From: Chrysogorgia sp. JL179-B06
Taxonomy: Eukaryota; Cnidaria; Anthozoa; Scleralcyonacea; Chrysogorgiidae
Direction of reading: 5' to 3'
Assembly (NCBI GenBank): GCA_035772405.1
Contig: JAYKKM010000263.1
Location: 4,409,001-4,473,000, forward strand
Length of the DNA stretch: 64,000 nucleotides
The translations under genes were made by a program, and so were the position numbers. The notes beneath the pieces were generated by a model that saw nothing but the letters and a program-made list of their open reading frames with translations, ran no database searches and was not told where the DNA came from. Below are positions 55,301-64,000 of the stretch, in pieces; position 1 is the stretch's first letter, and every line of letters begins with the position of its first letter.

Positions 55301-57720
55301 GGAAAAAAGTTCGCAATGGACTTGTTAAGGGTTTTATGCAATACGTCATTACGATGGGTACCACCAGATGGTGGAATATTTGAAAGACATCCTTTATTTA
55401 TATGTTTCCATAAATTTTCTATCCTTTTAACAGCAGCAATAGGAAGGACAAGCACATTGTCAACTTTTACAGAGCTCCATTGTTTCATAAACATCAATAT
55501 TCTTTATCATAATTTCAGGTGAAGGTGTATGCATTGTTCGTACTTTTCCTCTGTCTTCAGAACACCTTATGATAAGCCGTAAATCATTACTCATATTTTG
55601 CCGCATTTGTTTTAGAATGGATTCCTTCTGACCTCTCTTTGGAATTGTTTTAACAATTATTTGTATTGCATGAAAAGTATCCAGTTTAACATGTACAAAG
55701 GGAAATATATGCTGTAATTTCTTACTCGAATGGCAACAATTGTCCAAAAATATGTAATCAACTGTGTCCTGTTGACAATCTCTCTTTCAAATTCTGTAAA
55801 AGGTCTTCTATATCATGAAATGCAGTTCCTTTGCATAATCTCCATGTTAGGACGGCACCATTTTCATTCATGATAAGAGAGGGTGTCATACTTTGATCCA
55901 GGATTTATTCCACCAAAATCCAATGTTTGCTGCAACTTTAAAAGTATGATCACAACTTAGCCATTTCCTGGCTGTCATTTGACACATGCTTCGACTATAC
56001 AACATTTCATTTTCGAAATATTCCTGTATAATGCACGCTGTGATTATCTTCTCACCTGGTCTAAAGTGTTTGTTATTGAATGGCGGAAAAATAAATGATT
56101 CTTTCAAATTAGTGTTATCTCCAGAAATGGTGCAATACATTCTTATTTGGTTCTTGTGTGCATCTTTCTTCCTCACATACGCAGTAAACATCGTATGTTG
56201 CCAAAGGACCTGCATTTCTGATGTTGATAATCCGGTTTATAACGTCAAAGCTCTATTGTTATGCCTCCTTTATGAAATAGTATAAAACCTGGAGTAAGCA
56301 ATCCTTTTAGTTGTGACAAAACCTCTGGGTCATGAGCTATTATTTGATGTCTATGACGACATGAATATACCCTGCTAACAAGAAGTAAATAAATAAAATA
56401 AATTTTATTAATTTCTATAGTGCACGCTGCATAACGCAATGATCGGGTGCGCTTTACAATATTTAGTAACAAACATAATTAAGTTAAAACTACTAACAAC
56501 AATATAAATGAAATAACAGCTAAATGCATGCTAATTTAAAAAAGTAAGTTTTTAACTGTTTCTTAAAAGAGTTAATTGATTCAGCGTTCCTGATATGTCC
56601 TGGAAGAGCGTTCCATAAATACGGAGCAGCAATGCTAAAAGAACGGTCACCTAGTGATTTATTAGATTTAATATGTGGTACCTGTAAAAGATGCTGATTA
56701 TTAGATCTAAGGTTATAACTACATTCTGATTTCATGGTAACAAGATTGCTGATATACAATGGCGCCAAGCCATTAATAGCTTTATATGTAAGAAGTAAAA
56801 CTTTAAAATTAATCCTAAGGTTGACCGGAAGCCAGTGAAGCTTAATTAGTAAAGGAGTAATATGGCAGAACCTAGTTTCATTAAAAACTAGCCTAGCTGC
56901 CGCGTTCTGGTCTCTTTGAAGTTTGGAGATCTGACAGGTAGGTAGACCATATAATAAACTATTACAATAGTCAATGCGGCTAGTCACAAATGCATGGATC
57001 AAGGTTTCAGCCGATTCTTGAGATAGATATTTCCTGATTCGCCTTAAATTATGAAAAACGAAGAAGGCTGAACTACACATATTAGTAACATGTGCAGACA
57101 TAGCGAACTTCTCATCAAACCAAGCGCCTAAGTTCCTTACAGATCTTGATTTTTCAATATCATGATCACCAATCCGAATATTGTTCACATTAACTTTTGC
57201 TAACTGCTGATGAGTTCCAATTATCATGAACTCAGTCTTGTCGGTGTTAAGCATTAAACAGTTACGCTGCATCCATTGCAAGTACGTCATTGTTTGGACC
57301 ATAAATGTTCCTCGGTTGATCATGCTGCTTTTCTCCATCTTTCCATCTCGTTGCTTTAAGACGTTCTGACGTGGAACAAGATGGACATGTTATTGGCAAA
57401 CCAGGAAACAGCATCATTGGATCTCAAATAATTAAATCTTCAACTAATAATCCTTGACATTCTACGTAAAATGCTCCACCATTTGACATTGCCTGGGCAT
57501 TGTCAGACGGACCAAAAGTAAAACTATCGTACGTTAGAACAACAGGTGACATGAAATACATCTCAGGAGATTCGTTCAAACGCGCGAGTACATGTCGAAT
57601 AAACCTTTTTGAGATTTCAGAGAAACAAGTATAACATTCAATAAAATAAATAGCGTGCAAGCTGACTTTATCGCAACGTATTTTAAGAGAGCCATGTTGG
57701 ATTTTATATATCGTACCCAC
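55260..57720 (-). pseudogene. DDE transposase, interrupted by a LINE
   Basis: N-terminal part at 57720-57345: DKVSLHAIYFIECYTCFSEI, SPVVLTYDSFTFGPSDNAQA and a PITCPSCSTS pair. After the LINE (56383-57340) it resumes with VYSCRHRHQIIAHDPEVLSQ, GLLTPGFILFHKGGIT, then LSCDHTFKVAANIGFWWN (candidate first Asp), IFLDNCCHSSKKLQ (second Asp), VKLDTFHAIQIIVKTIPKRG and, near the end, GCLSNIPPSGGTHRNDVLHK. Frames shift near 55880 and 55480. The family is a large cnidarian-common transposase group whose name I cannot give with certainty. Confidence 0.55.
56383..57340 (-). mobile_element. 5'-truncated LINE inserted in the transposase
   Basis: An intact frame of 272 residues from 57338 to 56520 covers LMLNTDKTEFMIIGTHQQLA, VRNLGAWFDEKFAMSAHVTN, FVTSRIDYCNSLLYGLPTCQ, KLHWLPVNLRINFKVLLLTY and PYLWNALPGHIRNAESINSF: the RT thumb and C-terminus of a CR1/Rex-like ORF2. 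It ends in an AATAAAATTTATTTTATTT-type tail at 56383-56405. Being open throughout, it is younger than most LINE pieces in the window. Confidence 0.75.
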
Positions 57721-57780
57721 CCTCACCCCTTCGTTTCTAGCGATCCAGAGATCTAGTGATCCAGATGTAGTTGTTATACA

Positions 57781-58152
57781 CACACACACACCTGCTTTTT
57801 TATATGTCTGATATTATAAAGACACAACTGACAACATACATACAGCATATACTGACATACATACATATACTGCACTCTAGCTATTTTGATGACATCAGTT
57901 GTGTCTCGATCAACCAAAACATGTTTAATAATCGCAAAACGTCCTGGATAATTAATGTTATAACTTAATTAATGTATTCTGTATATATGAATATGTATTG
58001 ATATTTATAATAAATAATTTTTTTACAAAATGATTCGTCGCTAGCTTAAATATTGTACACATTGAAAGTTCTGGTTAATAAAACCCCAGTGCATGATTTT
58101 CCATTTCATTTTATGACCTTATGTTCATTGAATATCAGCTTTTCTATTCAGT
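57781..58152. other. CA microsatellite and AT-rich spacer
   Basis: Six CA units (57779-57791), then ACATAC/ATAC simple repeats to about 57,870. No gene seen. Confidence 0.5.
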
Positions 58153-58407
58153 TCACTCAGTCCTTTTTCTCCTTTGGGATGGTAAAAACGTCTCTATAAT
58201 ATAAAGTTTCAGACACTCTACTGAAACTGGATACAAACAGTTTGTTGTTGCACTCTCCCATAGATTCCTAACTTCAGGAGAGCTCAACACATCTGCTAAT
58301 ATTTCATCTGCTGGTATGGCATTCTGTTCTGCATCCAAACTTTGCTTTTGAAAGGCCATCTCTGCAAGTTTGAAAATTCTGACTATCGTAGAGTTGGGGG
58401 TGACCAC
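58153..58407 (-). CDS. Short unrecognised coding-like frame
   Basis: 84 residues with balanced composition: IVRIFKLAEMAFQKQSLDAE, ILADVLSSPEVRNLWESATT and CLKLYIIETFLPSQRRKRTE to a stop. A basic C-terminal tail is present. It could be a last exon, but no upstream exon was identified. Confidence 0.3.
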   Translation of the reverse strand: MVTPNSTIVRIFKLAEMAFQKQSLDAEQNAIPADEILADVLSSPEVRNLWESATTNCLYPVSVECLKLYIIETFLPSQRRKRTE

Positions 58408-58659
58408 AAGTCCTCTTTATAATGAAGAAACAAATTCTTCATTTATCTCATCTTAGAATTCCAATCTATAGAATTTTTACTTTTTCTATATAACGATTGA
58501 ATACAAAATCCACCAATATATGCCAGTGGGCCTAACACAAACAGTAAACTTTACTTAAACAATGTATTCTAAACTTGGGTTTAGATTAAATGAGAACTTA
58601 AGGATAAGCATGAAAAAATTATGGGAAATTTGAAATATCACGAAACAAGATAAAGACCT

Positions 58660-59245
58660 GGTTAAAACAACAAGATGCTTATACTCCGGATAAATCAGTG
58701 TGACACCGATTTAAAAGAAAGAATAATTGTTGCAGCAATAAAAGTGGGAGGCAGATCTGGTCGTCATGGTCCCATGGATTCGTTGAGTAAAGCAAACAAT
58801 GGTTATAAATACATTTTAACTGTTATTGATGTCTTATCCAAGTATGTGTGGGTTAAGTCTGGAGAGAACCTGATTAAAGCGTTTAAGAAGATATGTATGA
58901 AAGGCAGAGATGCCCCAAGAAACCTCATACGAATAGAGGAACTGGATTTACTAACAGACCATTTCAGATGCTTTTGAAAGATTGTACAACATTTCGTTTT
59001 TCCCTATGCACTATGACACCAAAAGCGTCTATTGTTGAACGATTTAACGCTCAAAGGAAAGTGGAAGTATTTTACAGCTAAGAATATGGATGTGTGTAAT
59101 AACAACACAATGATCACCTCAATGTTACAAGACTTTATTGGTGGTTCAAAAACTGTAAAAGCAGAAAAACATTTCTCAATGAGACTCTCCATCAGTGCGC
59201 ATGTCCGTGCAAGGTTGACTCTCAGGCCTAGTTCAAACGTTTAAC
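58660..59245 (+). pseudogene. Integrase core fragment (Polinton/Ginger-like), frameshifted
   Basis: Pieces in changing frames: DSLSKANNGYKYILTVIDVL and SKYVWVKSGENLIKAFKKIC; GTGFTNRPFQMLL (second catalytic region); KASIVERFNAQRK with the catalytic Glu; then a remnant of the FTAKN segment. This is the rve core of transposon-derived proteins of the F54H12.3 type, also found in Maverick/Polinton elements. Breaks near 58765, 58925 and 59080. No other Polinton gene is near. Confidence 0.6.
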
Positions 59246-59496
59246 TTCTCATGTTCCGAATCTAATGTGAATATTAAGTGCATGAAAAGTTCGACATATG
59301 AATCAATTAAATTCGACAGATTTGTATTAAGTTCGACTGGAAATTAAATTCTACCTGGCCAATCGAATAATACGACTAAAGTTTGACACTCATTCAAACG
59401 TCGAATTTCTCATGCATAAATTATTTATTACCTACAGTTTCGCATTTGTTGTTAAATGTCATGCACACAAAAGAACGCGCGAAATGCTGAGGCAAA

Positions 59497-59700
59497 ATGG
59501 TGGCAGAAACGATGTGCTCTACGTGTTTCGACAATACGAAGTATGTTTGTTTGCGGTGTATTTTACCATTTTGGAATAAATGTTCGGTATTCGAAGACAA
59601 TGAAGACATTCCAGGAAAGTTGGTAAATCCGTTGGATATTGCAATATGTGCTACAAGGAAAAGAACACGAAAGAAAAAGCTACAAACAAGATAATAAAAG
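59497..59700 (+). pseudogene. Small cysteine-rich domain fragment
   Basis: ATG at 59497 in AAAATGG context, then MCSTCFDNTKYVCLRC, LPFWNKCSVFEDNEDIPG; a one-base shift near 59620 restores VGKSVGYCNMCYKEKN. The Cys pairs (CxxC, CxxC, C, CxxC) look like a B-box or PHD-like zinc site. I have the impression that this pattern accompanies transposon proteins in cnidarians, but that is memory, not proof. Confidence 0.4.
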
Positions 59701-59739
59701 GTACTATATATAATAAAAAGGTACGTTTTCTTTCTTGAA

Positions 59740-60700
59740 CAAAAAATTACGGAATAATATCGTTTATCGCAGCTGCCATGCGTTCTATTCCTCTGTCCAG
59801 TGTGTATTCCGTAATTTTCAGCCGCCAGATAAATCATATGTACTTCTAGTACGTATTCCATATAAGGAAGTGACCGACGAGCAAATACATGGCACTCGTA
59901 CCAGCCCACTGGATGTGGGATTGTTAACACGTTACGATATGTTCGATTATCCACTGTTTTTAAGAAAACTACATTTGCTAGCCTGATAAGTTGTACGCAT
60001 ATTGTAAACAGATAATTTATCTTTGTTTTAATATATATTGTAGCTTTGGGAGTTGATTATTTCTTAAGAAAACGTTCGTCGAAGACAGCCGAAAGTTCGT
60101 GTTAGCTATGTTAGCTATCGGGATAAAGCTGTACGTATGTTGTAAATAGATAATTTAACTTTCGTTTGATATATTCTATAGCTTTGGGGGTGGTTTATTT
60201 CTCAAGAAAGCGTTTGCCAAAGGGTTAGGATCTTTGTTGTTTTGGGGTCGGGTATAATCCAGTAAATTACAAGTAACCACAATTGTCACAAACTCACAAT
60301 TCCCAAGAAATCGAGAATGTTATACTTTAAAATTGTTGTTAAATGAATCTGCGTTTTCTTTTACAGACTACAGTTAATTTTGATATCAGTTGTCAAATTA
60401 TTCTACAATCTTACTACATGTAGGCTACAGATCAGTGAGATGTTGAACTGATGTGAGAACAATTAATGGAACCACTGAACTAACTGAACTGAAGTGCTTA
60501 ATAAACTTAATTATAATATTATAAAATGAGTATGAATACTGCATTAATGCAGGTTGCAGGGACCAGGGTCTCTCAACGGAAATACATCATGCATCTGTTT
60601 TGAATCTCCATGTTGTTAACCACACCACCACGGTCCACAAAGTCCACAATATGTCAATGTTAATATACGTTTACAAACTCTTCAGTAAATATGATGAGGA
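59740..60700. other. Non-coding region with a ~135-bp imperfect tandem repeat
   Basis: Two units at about 59985-60110 and 60120-60245 share AAGYTGTACG(C/T)AT(A/G)TTGTAAA, AGATAATTTA and TAGCTTTGGG(A/G)GT with 15-20% differences. No gene is supported. Confidence 0.4.
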
Positions 60701-60701
60701 A

Positions 60702-63700
60702 TTACTCCAGAAATGGAAGTCTGGCTTTTGTCTTCTCTATCCTGTCCAAGACTTTACTCCTTCTGCAAGGGTTTTTATCGCCAATAACTGAAATAGCATG
60801 TTTCTTTAGGCCCTTGTTTTTGTCTCCATGTAGATATAGATTTGCTACATCTTTAATCATTCTTTGGAGAATGTTTGGTAAGCTCCAGTCTAGTTTGGTT
60901 CTCAGGGACAAATTCACATTGTTTTGACCACAATCTTGCTGCTGTGATTTCATCACATAGTATGATTCAACAACTGAGTCTGGTCCACCTTTAAGCAACG
61001 CTATGTCTATCACCAAGCAGATTTCCCGTCCCAACATCATGTAAACCTTTTCATCTTTATAGATGGACATATATACGGCGGATTCATTTAGCTGCACGAT
61101 ATACTCTTTTTCATCACGAGAAAAGATCATCTTAAATTGGATGTCTAGTGTAGGACCAGGATCGGGAATCGACAATGCGAAGGATTGAAGAATGGAAGCT
61201 GTAGATGACAATTCAGGAGCCAAGGGCTTTAAACCATTCTTCATCACCAAAAGAAACCAATTTCCCGTAAAAGGTGCTTCAGGGCTTGCTTGATATGATC
61301 AAGAGAGCAGACGTGTGTACCATAAACTTTCCAAACTCTTCGCTTCCAAATTGCTCCAATTTAAGCTCTTTAATAATGGTTTACCTCTGGCGTTCTCCAC
61401 ACAGACGCATGAAGAGTTCTTCCAAATCCAAGCACTTCAACAAAGAGCACATGGTGGGGGACACAAGTATTATATCTTGCATCTAAAGATTCTATCAGGT
61501 CAGGTATCGAGCGTACATAGTCCTGTTGGCAGTCCTCAGCTTCTCTTGTGGCCAAGACTGAAGCTCTACCTGCAGCAAATTGAGAAGCCAACATTCGAAG
61601 TCCACCAAAGTGCTTGAAGAACCTTTCAGAGAACATAGATAACATTCTAACACAGAGAAAATTCAAGGATCAGACATTGGTTGATGGTTGGCAGAGAGTC
61701 GTGCAAGATGATAATGTAGATCACTGGGTAGGGTTGGGCTAGGCCTTGAACCTTGACCATCAGGTTAATAACCATTTCCATTACATCTGTGATAGAACAC
61801 AAATCTATTACGAAATCAGTGCCCAAGATCTGGTATTCTTTCAGTTCGCAGTAACCAAACTGGCGAAATGCCTCTGCAAAAGTGGCAATGATGTTTTTGA
61901 ACTGGTGATACTGCGAGGACCAAAATCTCGTTGCACAGTTGCCTTGGGTCAATTTCAGCTTCAGATCCTTCGACTGGGCAATGGCCATGGCACTGCTGAG
62001 CATTTTCCCTCTAGGAAACATCGTATGGATGGTTGTTCTTGGACCTGCTCACCAGCTTTACCAAAAACTCAGAAGAGGATCCTACCTTACCATCGCAATA
62101 ATGGCAAGATTGATCCAGTGAGATGGATCCCAAATCACAGCTGAGAATACAGGATCAATTTGTACATTCAGTTCTTGGTATAACGTTTCACCGAATTCTC
62201 TTGCTTGGTACTGGCCATCGCATGCAGTTCCTTGCCAGGATGACTTTAGATTAAAATCTGGGCAGTCAGGCCCAAATGCTTCCTAGTGTCAATGATCTGT
62301 TTTGCAAGCTCGCTTGCAGTAGCACCACTGTCGGCTCCTTCCTTTGATGAATAGACTATTGGGGAGTCAACTGCAATTGCAGCGTGCTCACCACTGACCA
62401 TAGGACAAATAATCACAGCTTGATTGGAAAGGCGTCGAGGAGTGCTTTTGTCGGCGGTTACAAAGAAATGAGGTGCAAAAGATGTCGACTCGAGTGGCGT
62501 TGAAAGAAAGAAGGCTGTTTGCCGGTCAATCCAAACATTCATGGCTGCCATGATTTCGTTGAAGTGATTGTGAGAATGACCAAAATCACCTAGATCACTT
62601 CCAGTTGAAACATGAGCAGCAATTTGGCTCTCGAAACGCTGCATGTGCTGCAGATTTGGATTAATCACAGAAACAGCAAATCTAATGAGGTCTTGAGTGA
62701 CTCGTTCTCCTCTTGCCTGTCGCTTCTTTACCATCGCCTTGTGTTGCAATGCGTCAAAATGCAACGAATGTTCTCTGCTGCATGCCAAATGATGCTTGAT
62801 GTTGTGCTTCATACGGTACCAATATGGGTTTCCTCCATTTACGAGTAACTCAGATTTTTCTGGCAATAAAATAAGCCTGGACGAAAAAGAACCAGAGTAC
62901 TTGCCAATGCATTTGAGAGCAATTTCTCGGATCTTGTGTTGCTTTCGTACTCATTCGTGATTCTAAAAGATTGTAGCAGGTTTCACAACGTAACACAGAT
63001 GGTGTTTTCTCTGCGGAATTACCCCCATAAAATCTGATTCTTGTGATCTTTTCCGTGTGATCGACTATGTTTGTCAAATTCCCCCAGTCAATCTGTTCAC
63101 TTTGGGTCTCGATAGCCGATTTCGATGTGTCGGAAGCCGAGACTTTCATACTTTTCACGGCGCTGACTAACTCATCAATTTTCTTGTGAAGCTCATGAAT
63201 ATCTTCCTTTAGAGAGGAATCGGATTGAATGAATTCAGATGCGGGTTCAGCGATAAGGGTATTTTCATTTAGTTGTGGGGATTTCGTACTCTCACGATCA
63301 GACTCAGTAACACGGCTTAGGTTCACAATACTTTCTGTTTCAGGTGCCACTACCGGAGTTTCACTCATGGATTCGTGTACTTTCGTTACCGTACATGTTT
63401 GGGTAAGTGAACAAGCTTTTTGGCCCCTGTTCAGACGAGACTGCAAATGAAAACGAAAGAGCTGCAAAAATTAGACCTAGTTTTCTTTGCAATATCAAAC
63501 GGTTACATGAATGTATCAGATTAGAATGATTTATACCTGATGTAAATATCTTGAATTTACCTGAGAACCTGAACATTTTTGTTCAGTTGATCCGTAAACT
63601 GCTGTAATTAGTTTCTGTTTGTTTCTGATTTTGACAGTTTGCCTTGAATCAGCACCAACGGCAGCGTCCTCTCCTTTTGAAAGAAAGTATTTCTCCCGGG

Positions 63701-63890
63701 CTTCGTCTATTTCTTTCCCAGAGCAATCAAAATCCACTATTTTAATTGCTTTGACAGTTTGCCCTTTGTGTTGCCTCTTCAGATGACGTTCCTTTGTGCT
63801 TTCATCACAGCGTAACATAACATAAATGCTGGGCTCGTGGTTATTTTTAAAACACGTCAAACAGATGCAGCATCTTGCTTGTTCGAATAA
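60702..63890 (-). pseudogene. KIAA1586-like (hAT-derived) transposon gene, several frameshifts
   Basis: Order on the minus strand: N-terminal zinc finger CCICLTCF...RHLKRQHKG (about 63870-63770) to a CAG|GTAAAT donor near 63560; an exon from a TTTGCAG acceptor near 63442 with Ser-rich linker and coiled coil (DIHELHKKIDELVSAVKSMK) and RCETCYNLL; a shift near 62940; then IREIALKCIGKYSGS to 62246 with FFVTADKSTPRRLSNQAVII. Broken pieces continue (LTQGNCATRFWSSQYHQFKN; MLASQFAAGRASVLATREAE) and a last intact 182-residue frame 61250-60702 ends RIEKTKARLPFLE. Similar proteins are common in cnidarians; probably a domesticated-looking but dead transposon copy. Confidence 0.5.
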
Positions 63891-63930
63891 TAAAGAATTA
63901 TTGGATGAGGCTGAGCAGGATATCAGAATT

Positions 63931-64000
63931 ATTCAGACCGAGGTCAGCGTTATCTGCCGAAGCGAAGCTGAGGCAGATAACGCTGATCGAGGTCTGAATA
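63931..64000. repeat. Foldback repeat cut by the window edge
   Basis: TATTCAGACCGAGGTCAGCG and TTATCTGCC on the left pair with GGCAGATAACGCTGATCGAG and GTCTGAATA on the right; the loop is GAAGCGAAGCTGA. A palindrome of about 70 bp. Confidence 0.65.

Larger units (their letters stand above)
54501..57780. mobile_element. 3.3-kb inverted-repeat DNA transposon with P-loop protein and DDE transposase
   Basis: TGTATAACAACTACATCTGG at 54501 and its complement ending at 57780 begin a ~43-bp TIR that continues ATCACTAGATCTCTGG(G/A)TCGCTAGA. The left subterminal region repeats TCTGGATCACTAGRTCTCT with variations to about 54610. Inside are a plus-strand DUF3987-like fragment and a minus-strand transposase, itself split by a LINE. 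The right flank is a CA microsatellite, so target duplication cannot be read. Confidence 0.6.

Noticed and set aside
59421..59954. 177-codon minus-strand frame
   Set aside because: It lies opposite the Cys-rich plus-strand fragment, has no recognisable motif, and its composition looks like an antisense shadow.

Overview
The window is eukaryotic, most likely from a marine invertebrate and probably a cnidarian. There are no bacterial operons, the genes are split by GT-AG introns, the DNA is AT-rich, and almost everything recognisable is a transposable element of a type common in cnidarian genomes. The species call is inference from repeat content only. I see no well-supported single-copy host gene; several isolated exons could be host exons.

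Layout. 1-2,850: a compact, very AT-rich block of small intronless genes with divergent TATA-type promoters and internal paralogues, resembling an endogenised piece of a large DNA virus or virus-like element. 3,270-5,600: a deleted hAT transposon and exons of a broken P-loop NTPase gene. 6,648-6,990: a foldback element. 7,300-10,983: a 5'-truncated, frameshifted Ty3/gypsy retroelement on the minus strand. 11,764-23,301: the centrepiece, an 11.5 kb DNA transposon whose terminal inverted repeats each contain an array of a 20-bp tandem repeat. It carries two convergent spliced genes: a 789-residue HECT-type E3 ubiquitin ligase with a UBZ4-pattern zinc finger (plus strand, intact over six exons) and a DDE integrase-like transposase (minus strand, three exons, one frameshift). 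23,288-28,925: LINE fragments and a Mutator-like transposase remnant.

28,990-33,545 is a CR1/L2-like LINE interrupted by a hAT deletion derivative. 33,540-40,410 is a segmental duplication (period about 4.5 kb, 1.07 kb near-identical copies) built from LINE 3' ends, TCTA microsatellites and unrecognised coding-like sequence. 40,980-44,742 is a DIRS-like retroelement with a spliced Gag, a CCHC knuckle and a 28-bp satellite in its intron. 45,400-50,200 holds tandem exon-like repeats, a tRNA-Thr-like relic, small inverted-repeat elements and a near-perfect long hairpin. 50,225-53,830 is antisense LINE material, one element having a 2A ribosome-skipping motif at its N-terminus. 54,501-57,780 is a second inverted-repeat DNA transposon combining a DUF3987-like P-loop protein and a DDE transposase, the latter split by a LINE. 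58,670-59,700 has integrase and cysteine-rich fragments, and 60,702-63,890 a KIAA1586-like transposon-derived gene with frameshifts. The window ends in a foldback repeat.

The genes do not form one pathway. The best candidate for an unusual system is the 11.5 kb element: transposase and ubiquitin ligase start 21-47 bp inside opposite arms of the same inverted repeat, so the satellite-bearing arms are likely to drive both genes. The ligase is the intact partner and the transposase is broken, so in this copy only the ligase could still act.
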